Below are positions 43,006-53,018 of a DNA stretch of 64,000 nucleotides, one piece after another. The notes below the pieces were generated by a model, which saw only the letters and a list, made by a program, of their open reading frames with translations, was not told the DNA's origin and did not search any database. Position numbers and translations under genes: made by a program. This stretch comes from Armatimonadota bacterium. GTDB lineage: Bacteria; Armatimonadota; JAAZEB01. Numbering within the stretch: position 1 is the first letter of the stretch; the number at the start of each line of letters is the position of its first letter. The stretch spans positions 32,480 to 96,479 of the forward strand of contig JAAZEM010000054.1 in assembly GCA_012512265.1 (NCBI GenBank). Direction: 5' to 3'.

Positions 43006-44034
43006 ATGAACGAAGTGCCTATGACACCCACCACGGAGATCGCGGCGCGCGCCGAAGCGTACCGCGAGCACTATGCCGCCGTGCGCGACGAGATCCGCAA
43101 GGTGATCGTCGGCCAGGAAGAGGTCATCGACGGCGTGTTGACCAGCGTCTTTGCTGGCGGGCACGTGCTCCTGGAGGGCGTGCCCGGTTTGGGGAAGACA
43201 CTTCTGGTGCGCACGCTGGCCCGCGTCCTCCACCTGAAGTTCTCGCGAATCCAGTTCACCCCGGACCTGATGCCCGCGGATATCACCGGCACGAACATCG
43301 TCACCGAGAGTCCCTCCGGCGGCCGGCAGTTTCTCTTCCAGCCGGGGCCGATCTTCGCCAACGTCGTCCTCGCGGATGAGATCAACCGGGCCACGCCCAA
43401 GACGCAGTCGGCGCTCCTGGAGGCGATGCAGGAGCAATCGGTGACCGTGGCGCGAGAGGTGCGCCGCCTGGAGGAACCGTTCTTCGTCCTCGCCACCCAG
43501 AACCCAATCGAGCAGGAGGGCACGTATCCTCTGCCGGAGGCGCAGGTCGACCGCTTCTTCTTCAAGCTGCTGGTGGGCCCGCCCTGCCTAGAGGAGCTGG
43601 ACGCGATCATCGACCGCACGACCGGAACGGAGGAACCGGAGCTGCGCGTGATCCTGGACGGACCGGCGCTCCTGGAGATGCGCGCGCTCTGCCGGGCGGT
43701 GCCAATCGCTCCCCACGTCAAGGAGTGGGCGCTGAAGATCGTCATGGCGACGCACCCGGACTCAGAGCTTGCGCCGCCGCAGGTGAAGCGTTTCGTGCGC
43801 TACGGCTCCAGCCCGCGCGGGGCACAGGCGCTTGTGCTCGCCGCGAAGACGCGTGCGCTTCTAGACGGGCGCTACAACGTCTCTTTCGATGACATTCGGC
43901 GGTCCGCGTTGCCGGCGCTGCGCCACCGCGTTCTCCTCAACTTCGAGGGGCTCGCGGAGGGCGTGCAGCCGGATGACTTGGTCCAGGAGATCCTGGAAAG
44001 CCTCTCTCCCGCGGGAGATGGCGAGATCGGTTAG
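43006..44034 (+). CDS. MoxR-family AAA+ ATPase
   Basis: VIVGQEEVIDGVLTSVFAGGHVLLEGVPGLGKTLLVRTLARVLHLKFSRIQFTPDLMPADITGTNIV...NVVLADEINRATPKTQSALLEAMQEQSVT. Confidence 0.96.
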   Translation: MNEVPMTPTTEIAARAEAYREHYAAVRDEIRKVIVGQEEVIDGVLTSVFAGGHVLLEGVPGLGKTLLVRTLARVLHLKFSRIQFTPDLMPADITGTNIVTESPSGGRQFLFQPGPIFANVVLADEINRATPKTQSALLEAMQEQSVTVAREVRRLEEPFFVLATQNPIEQEGTYPLPEAQVDRFFFKLLVGPPCLEELDAIIDRTTGTEEPELRVILDGPALLEMRALCRAVPIAPHVKEWALKIVMATHPDSELAPPQVKRFVRYGSSPRGAQALVLAAKTRALLDGRYNVSFDDIRRSALPALRHRVLLNFEGLAEGVQPDDLVQEILESLSPAGDGEIG

Positions 44035-44046
44035 GGCTCCGAGGGT

Positions 44047-45258
44047 GTGCCGATGCTGATCCCGATCCCATACGCCACGGACCGCGAGCTGCGCCATTTC
44101 CCCATCGTCACGCTCTTTTTGGTGGGGCTGAACTGCAGCCTCTTCCTCCTCTCGCTGATGGGGGGCACGCTCACCCTCGATTACATCGTCCAGAACTACG
44201 GATTGCGCGGCGATGCCCCGGAGATCGCGACGCTCTTTAGCTCGATGCTCCTCCACGCCAGCGCACTCCACCTCCTTGTGAACGTCACGTACCTCTGGCT
44301 CTTTGGATGTTTGGTCGAGGATGTGCTGGGCCGGGTGGAGTACATGCTGTTCTATCTGGGATCGGGCATGGCCGGGGGGCTGCTCTACGTCGTCGTCGTT
44401 CAGAAGGTGCTGCCAGCCGTGGCCGCGACGCCGCTCGTCACGCCCGAGCCGGCCGTGGGCGCCTCGGGCGCGGTGGCGGGCATCCTGGGGCTTTTCGCCA
44501 TTCGCTTCTACCGGGCGAAGATCAAGATGCTCCTCTTGGTTCCCATTGCCATTCCCGCGCTCCCGGCGATTGGGTTCTGGGTGGGCATTCAGGGGGCGTG
44601 CGCTGTGTCGTCGCTCTCTACGGGCGTGAATACGGGGTGTTGGGCGCACCTGGGTGGGTTTGCCTTCGGGATTCTCAGCGGCTGTCTGATGCGCGTGGTG
44701 CCTGTGGCGGAAGAAGAGTACTTTTTCGAGGACGTGGAGCGCGACCTGGCCGAGAACAACGTCAAGAGCGCGCTGCGCCGCCTCCATGAGAAACAGGGGA
44801 GCAGCCCGGATGATCCAAAGGTCCATTGCCTCCTCGCGAAGGCCTACGAGAAGAGCGGCTCGCCCGACGTGGCCGACATGCACGCTCGCCTCTCGGTGGA
44901 GCTTGCGCTGGAGAAGGGAGACCTCGAGACGGCGGTGGCGAACTACCTTGCCGTGAAGGGGGTGCTGAGCGTCCTCGCGATGGAGGCGCAGTACCGGATC
45001 GCCTGCGCCCTGGAAAGCCAGCGCCGGACCGCCGAAGCCGCGGCAGCCTACCGCCGGGTGTACCACTACTATCCCGAGGAACCTCTCGCCGGAACGGCGC
45101 TGATCCGCTGCGTGGAGATGTTGCGCCGGCGCCCGGAGGGTGCGGAGGAAGCAGCGGCGCTGGCGCGCGAGTATCTGGAGCGCTACCCCGAGGGTGAGTG
45201 GCGCGCGCAGGCCGAGCGCTACGCGAGAAGCGCGCCGTTCCGCGATGGCAATGGCTGA
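44047..45258 (+). CDS. Rhomboid-family intramembrane protease fused to TPR-like repeats
   Basis: MLLHASALHLLVNVTYLWLFG...VGASGAVAGILGLFAIRF (GxSG), CWAHLGGFAFGILSG (catalytic His context), then a helical repeat region. Confidence 0.88.
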   Translation: MPMLIPIPYATDRELRHFPIVTLFLVGLNCSLFLLSLMGGTLTLDYIVQNYGLRGDAPEIATLFSSMLLHASALHLLVNVTYLWLFGCLVEDVLGRVEYMLFYLGSGMAGGLLYVVVVQKVLPAVAATPLVTPEPAVGASGAVAGILGLFAIRFYRAKIKMLLLVPIAIPALPAIGFWVGIQGACAVSSLSTGVNTGCWAHLGGFAFGILSGCLMRVVPVAEEEYFFEDVERDLAENNVKSALRRLHEKQGSSPDDPKVHCLLAKAYEKSGSPDVADMHARLSVELALEKGDLETAVANYLAVKGVLSVLAMEAQYRIACALESQRRTAEAAAAYRRVYHYYPEEPLAGTALIRCVEMLRRRPEGAEEAAALAREYLERYPEGEWRAQAERYARSAPFRDGNG

Positions 45259-46165
45259 AACGAGACCGACAACACCGCCCGGGAAACTGGGCGCCAGCCT
45301 CCTGGAGCCAGGCTTTCTGGCGAAGCTCGAGCGCCTGGCGCTCGTCTCCCGGCGCGTCTATGCCGGGCAGATGAAGGGCGAGCGCCGCTCCACGCGCCGG
45401 GGCGGCTCGGTCGAGTTCGCTGATTTCCGTGACTACGTGCCCGGCGACGACCTCCGCCAGGTTGACTGGAACACCTTTGCCCGCCTGGATCGCCTCTTCC
45501 TCAAGCTGTTTGTCGAGGAGGAGGATCTGACCGTCCACCTCCTCATCGATGGCTCTCGCTCCATGGCCTTCGGCTCTCCCCCGAAGGGCGACTATGCCCG
45601 GCGCGTGGCCGCCGCTCTCGGCTTCATCGCGCTCTTCGGCTTCGACCGGGTGACCGCGTCCGTGCTCGCCGAGGAGAGGGTGTACACCCTGCCGGCTGTT
45701 CGCGGCCGGCCCCAGGTGTTTCAGCTGTTCCGCTTCCTGGAGGAGGCCCGGTTCGAGGGGCGGACCAACCTGGCGCGCTCGCTGCGCGACTATGCCCTTC
45801 AAAGCGCTCGCCCCGGGCTCGCGGTGCTCCTTTCCGATTGCTTCGACCCGGGCTATGCCGAGGGCCTGAAGGCGCTCGCCGCGCGCCGGTTCGATGTCGC
45901 CGTCCTCCACCTCCTCGACCCCACCGAGGTGGCCCCCGATCTCACGGGCGATCTGAAGCTGGTGGATGCCGAAACGGGCGAAATCCGCGAGATCAGCGTG
46001 AGCCAACACCTCCTCGGGCAGTATCGGAAGGCGCTGGAGGAGTTCTGCGCTGGTTTGAAACAGGTGTGCTCCCGCTACGGCATGGAGTACATTCGCGCGA
46101 CTACGGACGTTCCGTTCGAGGAGCTGGTATTGCGCGCGCTGCGCGGGGCGGGGGTGGTCCGGTGA
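45245..46165 (+). CDS. DUF58 protein
   Basis: GERRSTRRGGSVEFADFRDYVPGDDLRQVDWNTFARLDRLFLKLFVEEEDLTVHLLIDGSRSMAFG. Confidence 0.94.
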   Translation: MAMAETRPTTPPGKLGASLLEPGFLAKLERLALVSRRVYAGQMKGERRSTRRGGSVEFADFRDYVPGDDLRQVDWNTFARLDRLFLKLFVEEEDLTVHLLIDGSRSMAFGSPPKGDYARRVAAALGFIALFGFDRVTASVLAEERVYTLPAVRGRPQVFQLFRFLEEARFEGRTNLARSLRDYALQSARPGLAVLLSDCFDPGYAEGLKALAARRFDVAVLHLLDPTEVAPDLTGDLKLVDAETGEIREISVSQHLLGQYRKALEEFCAGLKQVCSRYGMEYIRATTDVPFEELVLRALRGAGVVR

Positions 46166-48040
46166 GCGCGCTCCAGCCGATGGCCCTCCTCTGGCTCCTC
46201 TTGGCCGTGCCGGCGATCCTGCTTCTCTACCTGCTGAAGCCAAAGCGGCGGGAACACCTCATCTCGTCGGTCCTCCTCTGGGACCGGCTGCTGAAGGATA
46301 CGCAGGCGCGTACGCCGTTCCAGAAGCTCCGCCGGAGCCTCTTGCTTTTGCTCCAGCTTCTCCTCGTGGTGCTGCTGGCCATGGCACTCAGCCGGCCCTT
46401 CGTGCGCGTTCACGCTCTCGGTGGCCAGAGCATGGCGATTGTGATCGACGAGTCGGCGAGCATGCGTTCGACCGACGTGCCCGAGAGCCGGTTTGAAGAG
46501 GCGCGCCGTGTGGCCCGGCGCATGATCGACGGCATGGGCCAGAGCGATAGGGCCGTGCTGATCCTGGCCGGCGCGCGCCCACGCGGCCTGCCCCCTCACC
46601 GGCGATAAGAACGCGCTGTGCCGGGCCCTTGATGAGATCCGCCCGGCCGATACCGAAACTCGGATGCGCGAGGCCGTGCTCCTGGCGGCGTCGCTCCTGG
46701 CTGGGCAGCCCGACGCGCGCATCTACCTCCTCACCGATGGCGGCTTCGAGATGGAGGAAGGGGAGGGGGCTCAGGCTGGATTGCCGCTTGGCGAGGCGCA
46801 GCTGCACTTTGTACGCATTGGCCAGAAAGGCGACAACGTGGGCGTGACCGCGCTTGACGTGCGCCAGACGCTCGCGGACGATGGCGGTTACCAGGCGTTT
46901 GCCCGCGTGCGCAACTTTTCCGACCAGGCGCGGCGCTTCACCCTGGAGTTCTACCGCGATGACCGGCTTCTCGACGCGCGCGAGATGACGCTCGGGCCAG
47001 GAAAGGCCCATGCCGAGGTGTTCGCGCTCTCGCGAGACGCTGCCACGGGCGTCCTGCGCGCGCGAATTGACGCGGCCGACGATCTCGCGGTCGATAACAG
47101 CGCGGCGGTGGTGCTCCAGCCACGCAAGCGCGTCGAGGTCCTCCTGGTGAGCCGGGGCAACCTCTTTCTGGAGAAGGCGCTGAGCGTTGACCCGCGTGTG
47201 GCGCTCTCCAAGATCGCGCCTGGCCCAGATGCCGCCGTGGCCGCGCCCCGGTATGATCTCGTCATCCTGGATGGCAAGTCGCCTGCCGGCCTTCCCGCGC
47301 GCGGGCGCTACCTCTTCATCGGGGGGGCCGGCGAGCACGCGCCGGTCACGATCACCGGGGAAACCCGGAATCCCACTTTCCTCGATTGGGACCGCCGGCA
47401 CCCCGTCACGCGGTTTCTCGACTTCAGCAGCGTGCAAGTGGCCCGGGCGCTTGCGGCCAAACCGCTCCCCTGGGGTCAGACACTCGCCGAATGCGAAGCC
47501 GGAGCGCTCATCGCCGCTGGCGAGAAGGACGGCCTCCGCTCGCTCTTTCTCGCGTTCGATCTGACGGAATCCGACCTCCCCCTGCGCGTTGCCTTCCCGA
47601 TCCTCCTCTCGAACGCCGTCGAGTGGCTGATGGGCTCTGAGGAGGCGGCCTCCAGCCATCGCGCGCGCATGGGCGCCGTGGTGCCCGTCGAGGTGCCGGA
47701 AGACGCGCGCGAAGTGCAGGTCTTCCTCCCAGACGGCTCGCGCCGCTCGCTGCGGGTGGAGGGATCCCCGCTCCTCTTCGCCGAGACGGCGCAGACGGGA
47801 ATCTACCGCGTGGAGGGGAAGAGCCAGGGGAAGCCGTTCCGAATCCAGTTTGCCGTCAGCCTGCTGAGCGAGGCGGAGTCGGATATCCGGCCGCGCGACC
47901 GGATCGCCATCGGGCGCACGAGCGTACCCGCCGTGGATGCCCGGTCTCAAAAGGCGCCACGTGAGATCTGGCACGGGGTCGCCTTCCTGGCGCTCTGCCT
48001 GATGGCGTTCGAGTGGTATGCCTATCACCGCCGGCTGTAG
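46162..48040 (+). CDS. BatA-type / von Willebrand factor A domain membrane protein, interrupted by an apparent 1-nt frameshift at ~46591-46595
   Basis: LLWLLLAVPAILLLYLLKPKRREHLISSVLLWDRLLKDTQARTPFQKLRRSLLLLLQLLLVVLLAMALSRPF...SMAIVIDESASMRSTDVPESRFEEARR...AVLILAGARPRGL[shift]PLTGDKNALCRALDEIRPADTETRMREAVLLAASLLAGQPDARIYLLTDGG. Removing one C of a C5 run restores one frame. Confidence 0.85.
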
Positions 48041-48064
48041 GCCCGGGCATCGTCAGGCATCGGC

Positions 48065-48865
48065 TTACCGGGGATGCAGGCTGCCGGGCACCTCCAGCCC
48101 GTGGGCCTCCATCAGCTCCGCGTTCGAAAGCAGCGCTGCGGATGGCCCATCGGCGACGACGCGCCCGCGATCGAGAATCACGGCGCGCGGGCAGAGCTCC
48201 AGCACCAGCTCCAGGTCGTGAGTGGCGATCAGTTTGGCAACCGGCAGTGCCTCGAGGACGCGGATCAGCTCGCGCCGGCCGCGCGGGTCGAGCGTGCTCG
48301 TCGGCTCGTCCAGGAGGAGCAGCTCCGGCTCCATCGCGAGCAGGGCCGCGAGCGCCACGCGCTTCTTCTGCCCCGAGGAGAGGTGGTGTGGGGCGCGCTC
48401 TTCCGTGCCTGTCATGCCAGTGGCCGCGAGGGCCTGTTCGATGCGCCGGTTCACCTCCTCTGGCGGCAGCCCCAGGTTGCGCGGCCCGAAGCCGACGTCA
48501 TCGCGCACGCGCGGCATGAAGAGCTGGTCGTCCGGGTCCTCAAAAAGCAGGCCCACCTTCTGGCGCAGCATCTTGAGCTCCGGACCCGCGGGTTTCAGCC
48601 CGAACGCCTCGATCTCGCCCTCGCCATGCAGGATGCCCACGAGGTGGAGCAGGAGCGTCGACTTCCCCGCGCCGTTCGGCCCGATCAGCGCCACGGCCTC
48701 TCCCGGGGCGATCTCCAGGTTCACCCCGTCGAGCGCGGGAGTGCCATCCGGGTAGCGATACCGGAGGCCGCGCACGCGGAGCGCGAGTGGGGCGGGTTGG
48801 AACTCCGGAGCCGGCGGCGCCGGAGCGCCGACCTCTGCTCTTTGCCTGTCCTGGGGAAGTGCCAT
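48065..48865 (-). CDS. ECF/CbiO-type ABC transporter ATP-binding protein
   Basis: RYRYPDGTPALDGVNLEIAPGEAVALIGPNGAGKSTLLLHLVGIL...VGLLFEDPDDQLFMPRVRDDVGFGPRNLGLPPEEV...HHLSSGQKKRVALAALLAMEPELLLLDEPTSTLDPRGR. Confidence 0.93.
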   Translation of the reverse strand: MALPQDRQRAEVGAPAPPAPEFQPAPLALRVRGLRYRYPDGTPALDGVNLEIAPGEAVALIGPNGAGKSTLLLHLVGILHGEGEIEAFGLKPAGPELKMLRQKVGLLFEDPDDQLFMPRVRDDVGFGPRNLGLPPEEVNRRIEQALAATGMTGTEERAPHHLSSGQKKRVALAALLAMEPELLLLDEPTSTLDPRGRRELIRVLEALPVAKLIATHDLELVLELCPRAVILDRGRVVADGPSAALLSNAELMEAHGLEVPGSLHPR

Positions 48866-49043
48866 GGCATGTGCGCGGTTTCATCAGACGCGGTAGCGGC
48901 CACCTGGCCGCCGTAGCTTGTCTGGCATAGCACCGGTTCGCCGGAGAGTAGCACGCTTCCTGCCCGGCCTGTGCCCAGCGCGGCGGCTGCCCCGCATCAT
49001 TCATTGTAAGAGACTTCTTTTAAGTACTAATGAATACTTCGGG

Positions 49044-51167
49044 CTATCGGAGTACGGCGAGCGTGACGATGTAAAGCAGAGCCAAGCTGCCCGGCCCGAG
49101 GAGCAGGCTGGGGAGGAGGCGGGCCTCTTCGGCGTCCTCGCCGTCGCGGCGCCCGGCGAATCCGGCGATGGCGGAGGCCATGAGGACCACGGCATACAGG
49201 GTGATGCAGAGATACCCCGCGTAGGTGATCTGCGGAACCGGATGGTGGTGCCGCAAGGTCATATGGGCGACGAGGGCGAGCAAGAGCGAAGCCGCCGTGA
49301 AGATCGCGCTCAGGGCGACGGAACCACGCGCCGGGCGCGCGATCACGAAGAGGAGCAGGAAGAGGGCTGCGATCATCGCGAGCAGCACCACCAGAGTATC
49401 GGCGACGATGGCGGGCACGCTATGCCGGGTTTGCACCACGAAGCCAAGCGCGGGGAGCTTCCCCTTCTGCGCGCCCGCTCCCTCCCCGGGCTGGTCCGGG
49501 AGATAAGCAAAGAAGCTGCGTTCGATCTCTCGGCCGGTGAGTTGGACATCCGCCGCGATCCCCGGGCATGCGGCGGGGTGCAGCCGGTCGTAGGAAGCGA
49601 CATCAGGCACCAGGATGATCGGCGTCTCCCCCTCCGGCGGCGCCACGCCCACGACCGTTTGCTGATGGTCGAAGGGATAGTGCCGGTAATCGTGGCCGCC
49701 GCGCAGCCGGGCGCGGAACTGCCAGCGCACCCACTCCGTGTTCCCTGCTTCCTCGCGCCTCTCGTCGCTGAGCGTGTATCCCAGCGTGCCGAGCAGGCGC
49801 ACGCCGCGGGGAACGCCTTCATGCCGGATACGGTCGTACTGCTGCCAGATCTCTCCGGCCATCTCCACGTCGCTCGCGCCAGAGAAGGCGAGTGAACGGA
49901 GGATCAACCCGGTGGGGATCACGGCTGCCGGCTCCTCGCCCCCTTCACGTGCCTGCTGGAGACGCTCGCGAAGGAGCCGGCCGTGGCCGGCACGTGTGAA
50001 GACCGGCGTCAGGCGGGCATCCGGCTCCGGGGGCAGGGTGTAGGCGAGGCACCAGGCGTGGGCGATAGCGGCCGCTATCGCCAGGGACGCCACGGCGCTT
50101 CCCGTCCAGAGAAGCGCTCGCCGCCGCGCAGCGTAGGTCTCCGCCAGCCGCGCGCCGAGGAAGGTGAGCAGGAAGAGGAGCGCCGCGATCTCCATCTGGA
50201 GGAGGCGCCTTGCCGTGGTTGCTTCCGAACGCCACAGCGGCCCGGCATCGGTGACGCTGCCCAGGACCCAGCCGCTGCTCGGGATGGGTTCGCCGATGTA
50301 CCAGGCCGGCCGGCCGGTGCTCCGGTCGATGTCGCGGAAGCGGAACGGCTTGCCCTGAAGCCCGCTCGCGGCGAAGGACGCAAGCGCCGCGTCGTTCCGC
50401 TCCGCCGCGAGCGAAGCCACGCTCTTGCCATCGCGAATCCAATCACTCGCAGGCGCGCAGAGGAACCGGCCTGTGCGCGTGGTGAGGAAGGCGTAGCCAG
50501 GAGCTCCCAGGTCGAACGAGAAGAGGAGCGCCGCCAGGTCATTCGCCGAGCAGGAGATCTCCACTACGCCGATCGGCTCGCGCGCTCCGGTCTCTTTATC
50601 CTCCCGGGTGAAGGGTGCGTAGTAGGTGATGATGAGGCGCTTCGCCTCCGGGGCGAAGCGCGGCTCGCCCCAGAGCGGTCCCTCGGCGAGCGCCCGGGAA
50701 AACCACTTGTTCTCCTCGTCAGTCCCCTCTTCGCGCCAGAGGATGCTTGGCTCCTCGCCGCCGGTGCCGCGGACGATGTACGGGCTAAAGACATGCCGTC
50801 GGCTCGATCGCTTGAAGGGAGCATACCTCACGCCCGCGCTGTAGACGACCGCGTGCGACCGCTGGAGAGCGCGCAAGCGGTCTAGAAGGCGATCCTCGGA
50901 GATACGGACGCGGCTGAGATCGGCGGCCAGCGTGTCGGCAGAGTGCATCACCCGCCGGCACACGCCATCGAGGCGACTGCTGGTTTGGCGTGCCTGATCG
51001 GATGCTCTTTCCAGCACGCGATCCTGCGCGGCGCGGTTCTCCCGATAGAGGGAAACGGCCAGTGCAAGGGTGATCAGGAGAGTGAGCGCGCTCAACACGG
51101 AGAAGGCGCGTCGGATAAAAGAGATGCGCTCCCAATAGCGCTTGGGATCCACGGTCCACACGGTCAT
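49044..51167 (-). CDS. Cache-like sensor domain plus pentameric ligand-gated channel-like membrane protein (predicted chimera)
   Basis: N-terminal TM, ~260-aa extracellular region (GPLWGEPRFAPEAKRLIITYYAPFTREDKETGAREPIGVVEISCS...FDLGAPGYAFLTTRTGRFLCAP) typical of dCache. After two TMs, a second region IPTGLILRSLAFSGASDVEMAGEIWQQY...EWVRWQFRARLRGGHDYRHYPFDHQQTVVGVAPPEGETPIILVPDVASYD...FFAY, then four C-terminal hydrophobic segments (VPAIVADTLVVLLAMIAALFLLLFVIA; GSVALSAIFTAASLLLALVAHMTL; ITYAGYLCITLYAVVLMASAIAGF; LGPGSLALLYIVTLAVL). Confidence 0.6.
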   Translation of the reverse strand: MTVWTVDPKRYWERISFIRRAFSVLSALTLLITLALAVSLYRENRAAQDRVLERASDQARQTSSRLDGVCRRVMHSADTLAADLSRVRISEDRLLDRLRALQRSHAVVYSAGVRYAPFKRSSRRHVFSPYIVRGTGGEEPSILWREEGTDEENKWFSRALAEGPLWGEPRFAPEAKRLIITYYAPFTREDKETGAREPIGVVEISCSANDLAALLFSFDLGAPGYAFLTTRTGRFLCAPASDWIRDGKSVASLAAERNDAALASFAASGLQGKPFRFRDIDRSTGRPAWYIGEPIPSSGWVLGSVTDAGPLWRSEATTARRLLQMEIAALLFLLTFLGARLAETYAARRRALLWTGSAVASLAIAAAIAHAWCLAYTLPPEPDARLTPVFTRAGHGRLLRERLQQAREGGEEPAAVIPTGLILRSLAFSGASDVEMAGEIWQQYDRIRHEGVPRGVRLLGTLGYTLSDERREEAGNTEWVRWQFRARLRGGHDYRHYPFDHQQTVVGVAPPEGETPIILVPDVASYDRLHPAACPGIAADVQLTGREIERSFFAYLPDQPGEGAGAQKGKLPALGFVVQTRHSVPAIVADTLVVLLAMIAALFLLLFVIARPARGSVALSAIFTAASLLLALVAHMTLRHHHPVPQITYAGYLCITLYAVVLMASAIAGFAGRRDGEDAEEARLLPSLLLGPGSLALLYIVTLAVLR

Positions 51168-51442
51168 CTGCACTCCCACGGCGGCACGGCGAGAGGCCGG
51201 TGCCGTATCGCCGGGCTTATGCCCTGCGACGGTGCAAGATTCGCCGCGCGTGGCGGTGATTCCCGCATCGTGATCAAGGAGAACAGAAACGTCCTGGGAG
51301 CGCGCACCTAGCATGGAAACGCCCGCCGGCCTCCGATGGCGTCACCAACCGGGTGCCTGTTTCCGTGCGCCTGGAGTGAGCGCGTCGAGGTGGGAGGTGG
51401 GAGGCCGCAGGCACTCCCCCCCACACGGCATGCGCTTCCGCG

Positions 51443-52075
51443 TCACTTCTTGTTCGGATCCCACAGGTTGAGGGGGGTCACATCCGTGCCGTGGCGCAGC
51501 CATTTGGCGTGGCCGTCGCAGAAGATGTAGTTGGCACCCTCCATGTGCCGGTCGCTTACGATGCCATCGGCGACATATGAGGGATCCGGCACCTGATTGG
51601 ACGGATAGGCGGGCCAGTCCGCGCCGGTGCGGCGCTCTGCGACGGCGACGCAGTCTGCTGGGCGGGGCATGCTGGGCATATCGCTCGCCACGTTCCAGCG
51701 CATCACCAGATAGTTGCAGCCGTAGGAGCCGGCCAACGCCGGAGCGCCGAGAGCCGGGTGCGCCGCGGTGTAGCTATAGGTACCCATACTTGGGCACTTG
51801 AAGACCCCTTCGTTCTTGACATAGGGGTAGACCAGGTGGCGCCAGTGGATCTGAACGCCCTTCGTATCGAGCATCCCGCCGATTGGATAGGTCTCGCTGT
51901 AATCCTGAACATACTGCATGATCGCGAGGCCCATCTGCTTGAGGTTGCTCTGGCAGGTGCTCTTGCGCGCGTTCTCTCGCGCTCGGGCGAAGACCGGGAA
52001 GAGGATCGCCGCCAGGATGGCTATGATCGCGATCACCACTAGCAACTCGATCAGGGTAAACCCATTGCGTCTCAT
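51443..52075 (-). CDS. Type II secretion/pilin-like pseudopilin with H-X9-DG motif (DUF1559-like)
   Basis: [67 protein letters not shown]...[24 protein letters not shown]. Confidence 0.95.
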   Translation of the reverse strand: MRRNGFTLIELLVVIAIIAILAAILFPVFARARENARKSTCQSNLKQMGLAIMQYVQDYSETYPIGGMLDTKGVQIHWRHLVYPYVKNEGVFKCPSMGTYSYTAAHPALGAPALAGSYGCNYLVMRWNVASDMPSMPRPADCVAVAERRTGADWPAYPSNQVPDPSYVADGIVSDRHMEGANYIFCDGHAKWLRHGTDVTPLNLWDPNKK

Positions 52076-52137
52076 CATCGCCTCCCGATGCCATATCCCT
52101 ATGCGGGGACTCTGTTGCCGACCCTCTTCGTTGTCTC

Positions 52138-52149
52138 GAAACCGATTCC
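52138..52149. promoter_or_regulatory. LacI-family operator-like palindrome upstream of pseudopilin 1
   Basis: GAAACCGATTCC, ~63 nt upstream of the pseudopilin start; near-palindrome around a central CG; same motif upstream of the paralogue. Confidence 0.4.
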
Positions 52150-52324
52150 TTCACGATGGGGGCGCCACTGTTTTCGGATGCGCGGTCGGTGGCTCAGTGG
52201 GCACCCCAGTTTCCAAGGCGGGCGATCTATCTGGCGCCAGGCCTGCGACGGCGTTCTGAGCTTTCCCCTATGATCTGCGCGAAAGGGGCGGGATGCAATC
52301 GGCCCTCCCGCCCGCGCTCCCGCG

Positions 52325-52957
52325 TTACTTCTTCTTCGGATCCCACAGGTTGATCGGTGTTATATCCGTGCCGTGGCGCATCCACTTGACGTGCCCGTCG
52401 CAGAAGACGTAGTTGGCACCCTCCATGTGCCGGTCGCTTACGATGCTCGCGGCGACGTAGGAGGGGTCCGGCACCCGGTTAGACGGATAGGCCGGCCAGT
52501 CGGAAGTGCTGCGCCGCTCGGCCACGGCGATGCAATCCGCCGGGCGCGGCATTTCGGCCATGGCGACCGCGGTGCCCCAGGCCATCACCAGGTTGTTGCA
52601 CCCATAGGAGCCGGCCAGCGCCGGCGCGCCCAGCGCGGGGTGCGCCGCGGTGTATTCGTACGTCCCCATGCTCGGGCACTTGAAGACGCCTTCGTTCTTG
52701 ACGTAGGGGTAGATCAGGTGGCGCCAGTGGATCTGAACGCCCTTCGAATCAAGCATCCCGCCAATCGGATAGGTCTCGTCATAATCCTGAACATACTGCA
52801 TGATCGCGAGGCCCATCTGCTTCAAGTTGCTGGCGCAGTTCGACTTGCGCGCGTTCTCTCGGGCACGGGCAAAAACCGGGAAGAGGATCGCCGCAAGAAT
52901 AGCGATGATCGCTATGACCACGAGCAACTCAATCAAGGTGAATCCGGTTCGTCTCAT
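52325..52957 (-). CDS. Pseudopilin with H-X9-DG motif, paralogue of the adjacent gene
   Basis: [67 protein letters not shown]...[37 protein letters not shown]. Confidence 0.95.
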   Translation of the reverse strand: MRRTGFTLIELLVVIAIIAILAAILFPVFARARENARKSNCASNLKQMGLAIMQYVQDYDETYPIGGMLDSKGVQIHWRHLIYPYVKNEGVFKCPSMGTYEYTAAHPALGAPALAGSYGCNNLVMAWGTAVAMAEMPRPADCIAVAERRSTSDWPAYPSNRVPDPSYVAASIVSDRHMEGANYVFCDGHVKWMRHGTDITPINLWDPKKK

Positions 52958-53018
52958 CGTCTCTTTCTGCCTCTTGGCTAGCATCACAACTCCTCCAGAA
53001 GCCCTCTTCGCCCTTCTA

